The notes under the pieces are model-generated. The model ran no database searches. It was not told the origin of the DNA and worked only from the letters and a program-made list of their open reading frames with translations. A program made the translations under genes and the position numbers. From NCBI RefSeq assembly GCF_000346465.2, contig NC_034014.1, positions 11,165,582 through 11,229,581 on the forward strand: a DNA stretch of 64,000 bases, written 5' to 3'. The DNA comes from Prunus persica. Lineage: Eukaryota; Streptophyta; Magnoliopsida; Rosales; Rosaceae. This document shows, one piece after another, positions 36,954-47,526 of this stretch. Position 1 is the first letter of the stretch. Each line of letters opens with the position of its first letter.

Positions 36954-37229
36954 ATGAATTTCTCACGGTGGTTGCTCATGATAGCCGTAATAGTAGTAGA
37001 TGCACTCAATGGTGGAGTAGGCCATGAAGATTGCAGAGAAACAAGATGTCACCCCTACGGCCCAGCCATCCGATTCCCATTTCGACTTAAGGGTAGGCAG
37101 CCAATCCATTGTGGCTTCCGGGGCTTTGATGTTTCATGCACTGACGACAACGAGACTATGTTTACGCTGTCTTTGGTGATTATTGTTCTGTTTATCTGTT
37201 TTGATGTACTTCATCTGGTGGTAGGGTAA
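36954..37229 (+). pseudogene. Truncated LRK10-like ectodomain (copy B, plus-strand gene)
   Basis: Starts like the intact gene at 24435 (signal peptide, then HEDCRETRC and FPFRLKGRQPIHCG). After NETM it jumps into sequence matching 24893 onward of the intact gene, out of frame. About 250 bp of ectodomain are therefore deleted and the frame ends 19 codons later than a normal join. No kinase exons follow. A 91-residue secreted or membrane stub is conceivable, but I treat it as a pseudogene. Confidence 0.88.
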
Positions 37230-37714
37230 AGTTCTCTATTGACTTAAAAATCATTGGTAATTAATCAACAAGTCAACTTCCTTTTTGTGTGCAAGCGTGC
37301 CATTGTTAACGGTTAAAACCTTAACAGACTATGAAATGTAATAACTTGGTATGAAATGTAATAATTTGAACCCCAAGCTATTGACTTTGATCAAATAACT
37401 GTGAATTTAAGTGAGGAATATCTCCCAAGTAAGTTCTTTTCTTGCCTCAAACAGGTGAGGACTTTATAATTTCCCACAATAAAACTAGTAAGTCTAGGCA
37501 TAATAAGTATTGAAAAACAAAATAAACTAGTCCATAAGGAGGATATTTATACAAGTACAAGTTGATTTTCCTACAAGGAATCCTAACTAGGTAACTCATC
37601 TAATTAGGCAACATGAATCACACTAGGAAATCAGGGCTCACGCCAACATTTTGATATGTATATACTTTAATATTTAAGAGCACGTATGTTAATGCTATAA
37701 GAATTCATTCTTTA
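37230..37714. other. Intergenic DNA of copy B
   Basis: No gene. Positions 37531-37640 match 27761-27890 of copy A closely (GTACAAGTTGATTTTCCTAC and following). Confidence 0.6.
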
Positions 37715-37832
37715 GTTGCAAGATATCGCTTTTGAAATAGCCAAACGAATTGAATATTTTTGCCTAGGGTGTCACCACCGAATCCTCCACTTCCAATATA
37801 ACACTTCCGATATAACGCCACATAATATGTAT
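37715..37832 (+). pseudogene. Kinase-domain relic, copy B
   Basis: Counterpart of 27966-28078: GTTGCAAGATATCGCT, AACGAATTGAATAT and CCACATAATATGTA in order. A small internal duplication (AATATAACACTTCCGATATAAC) is found only here. Confidence 0.78.
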
Positions 37833-38131
37833 ATAAAAAAATAAAAATAAAAGTTAATACAATGCTAACCAGTTATTTAGGTCCACTTAAAAATATTATT
37901 AAAATGATCTGAAGCATTCATTTTTTAGATCATGAATTAACATTCTAACATAACTACAATAAACTAGTCTATATATTGTTTTCAAGTTCTCTCTGCTAAA
38001 CTCAAAGGAGCAGAAGATACCAAGTATGTGCTCAAAACTGGTGATTAATATTCAAATATAGCTGTTATGAGAGGTACTTGTCTATTTATCATTGTCCACA
38101 TTCTGAAACACCCAAAGGAAATTTTCTTTCA

Positions 38132-39390
38132 GGTGAAGAAGACTAATGAAATTTCCATAAGGTTTTTGGGCTTAGTGAAGCAAGAAGCCAAGTGTAGACA
38201 ACGTAGAGCAGGGGTAGGCATCGGGATCGGAAAACCGGAACACCAAACGTGACCAGCGGAAAAAAAACGAAAGAAGACATCGATTGACCAAAAAAGTCAA
38301 CAACTCGTACCGAAATCGGATCGAACCTATTCCAAATGGTTCCGGTTCCGGTTTTACCCCACACCAAACCAAACCAGATCGGTTGTATTTTTTTTATTTT
38401 ATTTTATTACAAATTTTTAAAATCCAATGCTATATTTTTAATTTTATAATTAATATTTTTCCGATTCAAAACCGGAATCGGTCATAACAGAACCGGCCTG
38501 TTTTTTAAATTTTTTTTTGCTTGAAACAAACTGGCGAATAGTATCAGTTCCTTTTTCGGTTTGAGGTAAGAACCGGACTGTGTCCGCTCCTAACGTAGAT
38601 GAAGACTTTGACCATATACTCATGTTATGTGGTTCTCATCCTATTCGAAAATAAAAAAAGGACAAAAAGATAAATAAAACAAAGAAAGTTCAACGAGAAC
38701 TAAACACTTGTCCGCATTCTAAGACACCCCAAAGAAATTCCCTTTAAGGTGAAGAAGACTAACGAAATTTCCATAAGGCTTTTTGAGGCCTAGTGAAGCA
38801 AGAAGCCAAGTGTAGGCAACGTAGAGGAAGACTTTGACCATATACTCATGTTATGTGGTTCTCATCCTATTCCAAAAGAAAAAAATAAATAAATAAATAA
38901 AAATAAAACAAAGAAAGCTCAATAAGAACTAAACACTTGTCCACATTCTGAGACACCCCAAGAAAATTTCCTTTAAGATGAAGAAGACTAATGGTATTTC
39001 CATTAGGTTTTTGAGGCCTAGTGAAGCAAGAAGCCAAGTGTAGGCAACGTAGAGGAAGACTTTGACCATATACTCATGTTATGTAGTTCTCATCCTATTC
39101 CCAAAGAAGAAAAAAAAAGATAACAAGAAAAATAAAACAAAGAAAGTTCAATGAGAACTAAACACTTATCCACATTCTGAGACACCCCAAGGAAAATTCC
39201 TTTCAAGTAAAGAAGACTAATGAAATTTCCATAAGGTTTTTTTAGGCCTAGTGAAGCAAGAAGCCAAGTGTAGGCAACGTAGAGGAAGACTTTTGACCAT
39301 AAACTCATGTTGTATGGTTCTCATACTATTCCAAAAGAAAAAAGGATAAAAAGAAAAATAAAACAAAGAAAGCTCAATGAGAACTAAATA
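38132..39390 (+). repeat. Tandem array, four units of about 225 bp (copy B)
   Basis: Units start at about 38132, 38748, 38976 and 39205 and are homologous to the copy A array at 28381-29009. The first is interrupted by the hAT-like insertion at 38209-38592. Unit number differs between copies (three against four). Confidence 0.9.
38209..38592. mobile_element. hAT-like MITE (384 bp)
   Basis: It interrupts one repeat unit. The flanking 8-mers are ACGTAGAG (38201-38208) and ACGTAGAT (38593-38600), matching the 8-bp TSD of hAT elements with one later mismatch. Uninterrupted units in both arrays read ACGTAGAGGAAGAC, an empty-site control. The ends CAGGGGTAGGCA and, inverted, TAGGAGCGGACA are hAT-style imperfect TIRs. 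The interior is rich in CGGTTCCGG-like words and has no coding capacity. Confidence 0.85.
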
Positions 39391-39943
39391 CTTGTTCCAC
39401 AATAGACAACTACTTAAGCTTGGGAATCTCTCCAACCCACTCCTCAAGTTAGGAAATATTTTCTGCATTAGTGATTATTTGGACTTTATAATACAATGCT
39501 AACTAGTTGTTTGGGTTTTAATAATATCATTAAAATGGATTTGAATCATCTTCTTTGATTTCCTCTCTGCCATGATCTACTTGACTTTTCTTATAAGCAT
39601 GCAATCTCATTTAGTTTTCATCCAAAAGCCAAAAAATTGACACATCAAACGTAGATTATTTTTTAATAAATAAAAAATTCCTTCACACCCAAAATAAACA
39701 TTACGAAACGTTAAAACAGTTTGTTACTCTCTTCCCATCGCCTCCCCCTTTCATCTTCAAAAATCGAACCAAACCATACTAGAAGAACCAACAACTCAAA
39801 GCTATGGCATGTTCTTCAAATTTCACACGACAACCTGTTTAAAGAATACAAGTGTCTTAGTTTACTCAATTCAATTTTACTTCAATATCTTGCAATTTCT
39901 CTCACCATACACAAGATTTTCTTTCTCCATTCCAAGTACAAGA

Positions 39944-40222
39944 AGTTTACACCATAATCAACCGAGTGCATTCGGCATTAGACGACTGATACCTAAGCAG
40001 GCACTCCAGTTGCCAAGGGGAAAGAGACACTCTGAAAGAATACAAGTGACGTCACCACCTTCTTAACCTACCGAAGGAAGACCTTCTTGTGAAGCGGTAA
40101 CCACCTTCTTCCGAGTTTCCTTCCACAGGATCGCTCCATACTGAAGGTCCTCAACCTTCTCCCCTCGCTGAAGATCCAACTCTCCTTTACCTAAGTTAAC
40201 CCTCCCAAAGAGAGCATCAACA
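39944..40222 (+). repeat. 5' LTR of the gag-only element, internally deleted
   Basis: Matches 47016-47521 at both ends but lacks about 233 bp (47178-47410 of the 3' LTR), including the TATA-like region. The first base is A where the 3' LTR has T. Confidence 0.9.
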
Positions 40223-40659
40223 GTTTAGCGCCATCTGTGAAAATCGACTTCCGAATCCCACCTCTCTACCAGTTCCGCTGGTTCCAACTCCTATCCGACC
40301 CTGTCGTGTCTTCTGCCCCACCCGCTCCGCTATGCCGAGTGAAGCTAGCCTTGATACCCAACACCATACCCCTCATGGGAACTTTACCGTTCTGAGGACT
40401 GGGAGCCTTACCATTCCGAAGCTTTCGAATAGTGGGAAACTTATCCACCTCTACCCACCCAACACAACAAATCTTCGGCACCTGAAGCCCTCCCTCATGC
40501 CGATCCTGCCATGCGACTCCTTTTCGGGAAGGTCTCCTGTCTTGAGAATGAGCAACACTGCAGCCATCAACCTCTCTGGATGAAGCCACACCCTGGTCCC
40601 TTCACTGAACTTATCCTCAACTATCGTCATTGCATTGCCTTCTTGAGAATGAGCAACAC
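40223..40659 (+). pseudogene. Gag 5' part of the gag-only element
   Basis: Leader and start of gag up to the Copia insertion at 40665. A possible start at 40332 gives a Pro/Thr-rich frame that soon stops. A near-duplicate word (CTTGAGAATGAGCAACAC) occurs at 40542 and 40642. The frame is degenerate; the gag continues at 45827. Confidence 0.6.
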
Positions 40660-40664
40660 CGCAT

Positions 40665-40898
40665 TGTTGGCGTGACTTGTGGATATTGACTTACTTTCCT
40701 TATACACCAAGAATTCCTATTATAATTGTAATTGATTTACTTTAATTCCTGATTTTCTAGTGTAAATGGACATAGGAATTTATTAATTACTTGCCCATTC
40801 AGGTTTTGTTGTATTATAAATATGACCTCCTACAAGGAGAAGAATACACAGAAAATTCCCACAAACAAATATTCTCTCATAGTTTTCATATTTTAGCA
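40665..40898 (+). repeat. Copia 5' LTR
   Basis: TGTTGGCG..TTTTAGCA. Contains a TATAAATATGA string about 100 bp before its end, as a probable promoter core. Confidence 0.96.
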
Positions 40899-40910
40899 TG
40901 GTATCAGAGC
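40899..40910 (+). promoter_or_regulatory. Primer-binding site (initiator Met tRNA)
   Basis: TGGTATCAGAGC immediately follows the LTR terminus CA. This is the standard plant Copia primer-binding site. Confidence 0.96.
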
Positions 40911-40959
40911 GGCGATCTTGGGATTGCTGACTCTAGTTTCTAAAACACTAGCCGCCACC

Positions 40960-43900
40960 ATAGGGGAGGATGACTCTTCTAATCCTCATGACAGTAGCAC
41001 CACTGCTTCCTCCTCTCCTTCTCAACCAACCATAGCCGAGTTGAGTGCCCAGGTGGCTCAACTAATGCAGATGCAGACTCAGACCTCGAAATTGATCCTA
41101 AATCAAGATCCTACCAAGACGACCCCAACCTCGACTCAGACGACGACCTCGAACTCGAATCAGACGACAACCTTGAACCCGAATCAGACAACGATTTCGA
41201 CGACAATTACCTATGAAGCTTCTGCTGCACAGATTGGCATAAAGTTGGATGGCACCAACTATGCCCTATGGTCCCAAGTTGTAGAGTTGTATATCTCCGG
41301 CAAAGACAAATTGGGATATATTAATGGCGATCTTCCACAACCTCCTTCTACCACTCCAACGTTTCCTCGTTGGCGCACCGAGAACTCTATTGTGAAGGGA
41401 TGGCTCATCAATTCTCTGGAGTAGAGCTTGATTGGCGATTTCATTCGTTTTTCGACTGCAAAAGCAGTGTGGGATGCAATTGCCACAACTTACTATGATG
41501 GCACTGACACCTCTCAGGTTTATGATCTGAAACAACGAGTCTCTCGTATGCGACAAGCTGGTGGCTCCATTGAAACCTATTACAATACTCTCCAAAGCTT
41601 ATGGAGAGAAATTGATTTTCGTCATCCAAATATGATGGAGTATGAAAGTGATATCAAGCGCTATAATGATATTCTGCAGGAAGATCGAGTTTACATATTT
41701 TTGGATGACCTTGATGATCGTCTCAATAAGGCTCGAAGTGATGTTCTTCACATGACTCCATTCTCTACTGTTGATCAAGCTTATGCTTATGTTCACCGTG
41801 AAGATGTTCGATAAGCAGTGATGATGGGTTCATCTGATTGAGCCACTGGTGCTGGCTTAGCGGCCGAGAGTGCGCCTCGATCAGGTCCCCCTACTCGTGC
41901 CGGACAGCCCCATAATTCCTCTACTGCGGCCCACCTTCAGATCCAGTCATATGCTATTGCTGCTGGTGCGCCACTTCCTAAAATCATCTCACATTCCTGT
42001 CCCAAGGCTCCGACTGATAGAAGTGGTTGCACGCACTGTGGCAACCCCAAACATACCCGTGACACCTGTTTTAAGCTGAATGGTTATCCTGATTGGTGGG
42101 AGGACCTCCGCGCTCGCAAGCTTAGAGAAAATGCTAGTAATTCCGGCCGTGCTGCTCTTGTCTCTACCGAACCCCCATTATCCTTGTTCCCGCAAGTAGA
42201 TCCTATTGATAGTCTCGCGCTTCCGGATGTCTCAGGTAACTGTGGTTATGCATTTCATACTTCTGATATCCGAGATACTACTCGTTGGATAATTGATTCT
42301 GGAGCCACTGATCATATGACCTTTGATCCGAATGATTTTTTGCACACCATTACACCCCGCCGCACAAGTATTGCCAATGCAAATGGAGTTACCTATCCTG
42401 TGACAGGGGCCGGCGCTGTTGCCCTTTCACCTTCTCTGTCCCTTTCTAATACTCTACTTGTTCCATCTTTGTCCAATAAATTAATTTCTGTGAGTCAGGC
42501 AACTGAACAACTAAATTGTTGTGCACTAATTTATCCCAATTTTTGTTTACTACAGGATATTCTCACCAAGGAGATCATTGGGCGTGGTACTAAAAGAGGG
42601 GGATGTACTATGTGGATGACTTCAGTATGGGACGTGCCAATAGTGTGAAGCATCCGTCTGATGACAAGCACCGACAAATTTGGCTCTGGCACTGACGTTT
42701 GGGGCATGGTTATATGAGACACTTATTGCCCGAGTTGTTTTCTGTATTTAAGGACTCAGATTTTAAATGTGACACTTGCATTCTAGCCAAGAGTCATAGA
42801 GCATCCTATCCTTTTTAGTATGAATAAAAGTATTATTCCTTTTGCTTTAATTCATTCTGATGTTTGGGGAACCTCACCTATTTCTACTCATTCCGGTATT
42901 CGTTGGTTTGTCACATTCATAGATGATTGTACACGGATGACATGGCTTTATTTGATGAAAAATAATAATGAAGTGTTTTCCCTGTTCTTATCCTTTCACA
43001 AACAGTTGGAAACACAGTTCAATGCTCGAATACAGATTCTTCGCTCTGACAACGGTGGAGAATTTGTTAATCATGATTTTCAGACTTACTTCCAAACACA
43101 TGGCATTATTCATGAGACAACTTGCCCCCAGACACCACAACAAAATGGTGTTGCCGAACAGAAGAATCGTCATCTCCTTGAAATAGCCCGTGCTCTTCTC
43201 ATTGGTGGCCATGTTCCTCATCATTACTGGGATGATGCTGTCGTCACTGCTGTCCACCTTATCAACCGCATGCCATCTGGGGTCTTGAACTTCAAAACTC
43301 CATTACAGGTGCTCGCGCAACACGGGCCTCTACCCTCTGTTTTGGTGCTTACCCCTTGCATTTTTGGCTGTGTGGCCTTCGTTCATCTCCATAAAAATCA
43401 ACGAAGCAAACTTGATCCATGTGCACTTCGTTGTGTTTTTTTGGGTTATGCCACTCATCAGAAAGGCTACCAATGTTATCACCCTCCTACCCGGCGAACC
43501 TATGTCACTTTGGATGTCACCTTTCTGGAATCAGATATGTTCTTCTATGACCCAGCATCCAATTCTACTCTTCAGGGGGAGATACCGAATGAAGAGCTCA
43601 ATTGGAGTAGCTTGAAAAACGAGGATATTCATTTATGCACGAAGATTGCTCTCGGCCAAGAAACAATAACAATCGATCGTCTCGAGTCTGGCACGTGCGA
43701 ATGCGCTCTGCCAAACAACGATCGATCGCTTAACCCTTGCGAAGATGTTTTTGATTTGAGTCATACTCTTACAGACAACTTAGAACAACAAGATGAAGAC
43801 CCCCCTCTCATTCAACAGTACCAACGGACCAATCTCCTAAGAATATCTTTGAGGTAAATACTCCTACTAGACTTGTGCATTTAGAGGATAAAACTATTAG

Positions 43901-45580
43901 ATATCAATTACCTTTCAGGCAAAATCGTGGGAAGCCACCAAACCGTTATTCACCTAATATTAGCAAGACATCCAAGTATCCAATTGCAAATCATGTATCC
44001 ACTGAGAAGCTGTCTGAACCACTCAAGGCTTTTGTGCATCAGTTGTCTGCTATCCATATTCCAACCAAGGTCTCTGAAGCATTGAAAGATCCTAAGTGGG
44101 TCCAAGCTATAAAAGAGGAGATGAAAGCTCTTGAGAAAAATCAGACTTGGACATTGGAGACTATACCAAGAGGAAAAAAGACTATTGGATGTAGATGAAT
44201 GTTTACTATAAAACACAATGCATATGGATCTATCGAGCGATACAAGGCAAGACTTGTGGCAAAATGGTACACACAGACCTATGGTATAGACTATGAAGAA
44301 AATTTTGTACCAATTGCAAAGTTAAACACCGTCAGAGTCTTATTGTCCCTTGCAGCTAATTTGAATTGGCCACTACACCAGTTTGATGTAAAGAATGTTT
44401 TTCTACATGGCGAACTCACGGAGGAGGTGTACATGGACATTCCTCCTGGATATAATACTACTCAAACTAGAACAGTTTGCAGGTGGTGAAAAGCATTGTA
44501 TGGATTGAAACAGTCACCACGTGCATGGTTTGGACGGTTCACCATGGGAATGAAGAACAATGGTTTCAAACAGTGCAACTCAGATCATACTTTGTTCTTA
44601 AAACATCGGAAAGGGAAGGTAACAACATTAATAATCTATGTTGATATGATTATTACTAGGAATGATAAACAGGAAATATCACAGCTATAAGACTATTTGG
44701 CTACTGAGTTTGAGATGAAGGATCTAGGTGGACTGAAGTATTTCTTGGGAATTGAGGTGGCTCGATCGCAGCAAGGCATATTTCTCTCTCAAAGGAAATA
44801 TGTCTTGGACTTATTGACGGACACAGGAATGCTAGATTGCAAACCTGCGGACACTCCTATTGTTCAGAATCATCATCTTGGAGAATATCCGGATCAAGTT
44901 CCATCTAATAAAGAAAGATACCAAAGGTTAGTAGGAAGATTGATCTATTTGTCACATACTCGACCAGACATTGCTTATACGGTGAGTGTTGTCAGTCAAT
45001 TTATGCACTCTCCAAGTGAAGACCACATGAATGCAGTTCTTCGGATACTTAGATATTTGAAGTCTGCACCTGGAAAAGGACTTATGTTCTCAAAGCATGG
45101 TCATCTAAATATTGATGGTTATTCAGATGCAGATTGGGCAGGTAATGTAACAGATAGAAAATCCACATCGGGTTACTTCACATTCGTGGGAGGTAATTTG
45201 GTGACATGGAGGAGCAAGAAACAGAATGTAGTAGCTTTATCCAGTGCAGAAGCCGAGTTCAAAGGCATGACTAAAGGGATTTGTGAATAAGAAAGTTGCT
45301 TACTGAACTTGGGTATAAACCTACATCCACAATAAATCTCTTTTGTGACAACAAGGCTGCTATAGCCATTGCACAGAATTCGGTTCAGCATGATCGTACT
45401 AAACATGTTGAGGTGGATCGACACTCCATCAAACAGAAGCTTGAGGCTAAAGTGTTTCAGTTTCCTTTTGTAAAATCTGAGGATCAATTGGCGGATATTT
45501 TGACAAAAGCAATTTCCAGTAAAGCATTCCATAATTTACTGGATCAGTTGGGCATTGGCGACATCTATGCACCAACGTGA
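40960..45580 (+). pseudogene. Copia gag-pol polyprotein, degenerate
   Basis: Domains in order: gag (40960-41840) with a CCHC knuckle at about 42031 (CTHCGNPKHTRDTC); protease with DSGA (about 42297); integrase (42820-43500) keeping HSDVW, RSDNGGEF and NGVAEQKN acidic residues; RT (about 44080-44700); RNase H to 45580 with LADILTKAI. Lesions: the context GCCGCCACC is followed by ATA (40960-40962), suggesting a lost ATG. Stops lie at 41422 and 41812 with another shortly after, 42646, 44196, 44487, 44688 and 45288. Frameshifts lie near 42595, 42800, 43860 and 45285. The RT active site reads YVDM instead of YVDD (44637-44648), consistent with a lost codon. No product is possible. Confidence 0.93.
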
Positions 45581-45587
45581 GGGGGAG
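45579..45587 (+). promoter_or_regulatory. Polypurine tract of the Copia element
   Basis: GAGGGGGAG directly precedes the 3' LTR, at the place where plus-strand priming occurs in Copia elements. Confidence 0.9.
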
Positions 45588-45821
45588 TGTTGGCATGACT
45601 TGTGGATATTGACTTACTTTCCTTACACACCAAGAATTCCTATTATAATTGTAATTGATTTACTTTAATTCCTGATTTCCTACTGTAAATGAATTTAGGA
45701 ATTTATTATTTACTTGCCCATTCAGGTTTTGTTGTATTATAAATATGACCTCCTACAAGGAGAAGAATACATAGAAAATTCCCACAAACAAATATTCTCT
45801 CATAATTTTCATATTTTAGCA
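45588..45821 (+). repeat. Copia 3' LTR
   Basis: Same length as the 5' LTR, with about 10 substitutions and no visible indel. Followed by the TSD copy CGCAT. Confidence 0.96.
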
Positions 45822-45826
45822 CGCAT

Positions 45827-46470
45827 TGCCTTCTCCACGAGCAAGGAGGATCCCTTGACCTACATCCATTCTTTTCAAGGGTGTAAGGGTCTCAACGACG
45901 AAGGCATGTGCCTCCCTTTTCTCTCCACCCTTAGTGGTGCCGCTTTGAATTGGTTCTATTGGCTGAACCCTTGAACTATCAACTCCTTCGACAGCCTGAA
46001 CTTTCCTAGACTACTTCTTGATTCAGACCGATCATTTGTACTCTGCAGACAACTTATACAATCTTCGGCAAGGTGAAGACGAGCCTATGCGGGGGTACAT
46101 CGCCTGCTTCAACCGCAAGTATTCTCGCTGCCCAGAGACAGACAATCGAGCTGCCTTCAGCACCTTCAAGAATGCTCTTCGCGAATCCAACTTCAGCTAC
46201 TTGGCCCACAGCAACCCATAGAACACTTATGTTGAACTAATGAAGCAAGCAGCCATCCATGCCAAGGCCGAATACTTTAACTCCAAGCATGGCCCTGCTA
46301 ACCAGTCACCAACCACCTTTGGGGATCCCCTACAGGCTTTGGCACCCACTCCCGCCAAACAAAACCATTACGCTCTTGTCCCCGACACTCAGAACGCCCA
46401 GAACCCCAAGAGGAAGGATGACTACCCGCGTTCCTTTGACAATGAAAAGTGCGGCAGACACCCATTCTGA
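45827..46470 (+). pseudogene. Gag 3' part of the gag-only element
   Basis: Continues the gag cut at 40660. Retrotransposon-gag signatures are FSTSKEDPLTYIHSF, LPFLSTLSGAALNWF, LYNLRQGEDEPMRGYI and MKQAAIHAKAEYF. The family expectation is one continuous frame, but here there are stops at 45972-45974 and 46219-46221 and a shift near 46010. The tail is Pro-rich and stops at 46468. No pol domain follows. Confidence 0.85.
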
Positions 46471-46489
46471 AGCTTGGAAGGAGACTCAA

Positions 46490-46810
46490 ACGACTCGTGA
46501 TGACGTCACACTTTCGAAGCTTGGAAGAAGACTCATATGACTCGTGATGACGTCACACCTTCCCTTCAACAACCTCCTGCAGCTGCGAAGAGACTCATGC
46601 GACTCTCAATGATGTCACACCTTCCCTATTCCGAAGCTTGGAAGGAGACTCATGCAACTCGTGATGACGTCACACTTTCCCTTCAGCACCCTCTATGCTG
46701 AAATTGCGAAGAGTCTTATGCGACATCCACTGACGTCACACCTTCCCTTTGGCACCCTCCGTGCTAAAGCTGCAAAGAGATGCACCCGACTCTCGCTGAT
46801 GTCGCACCCT
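46490..46810 (+). repeat. Tandem units with TGACGTCA palindromes in the gag-only element
   Basis: Six imperfect units of 45-70 bp lie between gag and the 3' LTR, each built as GCGAAGAGACTCATGCGACT-like text plus a TGACGTCAC motif. The palindrome TGACGTCA is exact at 46501, 46548, 46665 and 46731. It is mutated at about 46610 and 46798. The LTRs also carry one (GTGACGTCACC). Confidence 0.85.
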
Positions 46811-47015
46811 CCCTTCAGCTCCCCATATACCGATTTCGAAGACATATCCTATCAAGAACAACTTTCCCAATAAAAGTGCCTTCGAGCTTCCAAACTTAGG
46901 GGACTAGGGGACTACCTATGGCACCTTCCATGCTGAAAAGCTCGATTTAATTACTTAACATTTTACAAGTTCCCAAACCAGAAGCCACTCCTTGATTGGC
47001 AACTTGAGGGACTAC

Positions 47016-47521
47016 TGTTTACACCATAATCAACCGAGCGCATTCGGCATTAGACGATCGATACCTAAGCAGGCACTCCGGCTGCCAAGGGGAAAGAGAC
47101 ACTCTGAAAGAATACAAGTGACGTCACCACCTTCTTAACCTACAGAAGGAAAACCTCCTTCCAAAACGGTAACCACCATGTCCATGGACACGTGTCACCT
47201 CCACAACAGTTTGAGTAAAGTCCCACATCGAAACTTTGTATAAAACTCTCATTTTCACTTCCTTATAAATAGGGAACATTGCCCAAGTAAAAATGGTAAC
47301 TATCTTTTACCTTTACTGTTACTCTGTCAAATTTACCACATATACTCGTTCACTTAAGTATTGGAGAGCCTTCAGCAGGTACCACACCGATGCTTGAAGC
47401 TTGATGATTGCTTCTTCCTTGTTTCAGGATCCCTTCATACTGAAGGTCCTCAACCTTCTCCCCCTGCTGAAGGTCCAACTCTCCTTTACCAAAGTTGACC
47501 CTCCCAAAAAGTGCATCAACA
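47016..47521 (+). repeat. 3' LTR of the gag-only element (complete)
   Basis: TGTTTACACC..GCATCAACA, 506 bp, with a TATAAATAGG core at about 47264. Followed by TSD CAAGA. Confidence 0.92.
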
Positions 47522-47526
47522 CAAGA

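Larger units (their letters stand above)
40665..45821 (+). mobile_element. Full-length Ty1/Copia retrotransposon nested in the gag-only element
   Basis: The element is 5157 bp with 234-bp LTRs (40665-40898 and 45588-45821). TSD CGCAT flanks it (40660-40664 and 45822-45826). A perfect methionine-initiator-type primer-binding site follows the 5' LTR and a G-rich polypurine tract precedes the 3' LTR. Domain order gag, protease, integrase, RT, RNase H is that of Copia. I count about 10 LTR differences in 234 bp, so the insertion is not recent. The coding region is dead. Confidence 0.97.
39944..47521 (+). mobile_element. Gag-only LTR retrotransposon (TR-GAG type), host of the nested Copia
   Basis: LTRs at 39944-40222 and 47016-47521, with identical 5-bp TSDs CAAGA (39939-39943 and 47522-47526). 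Copy A (29555 onward) keeps the uninserted site. The inside holds a Ty3/Tat-like gag, then a tandem repeat tract and a polypurine-like ACTTGAGGGACTAC before the 3' LTR. No protease, RT or integrase of its own is present. A GTTTAGCGCCATCTGTG string right after the 5' LTR resembles the primer-binding region of some Ty3-type elements. Without the nested Copia the element is about 2.4 kb, so it must have relied on enzymes from elsewhere. Confidence 0.9.
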
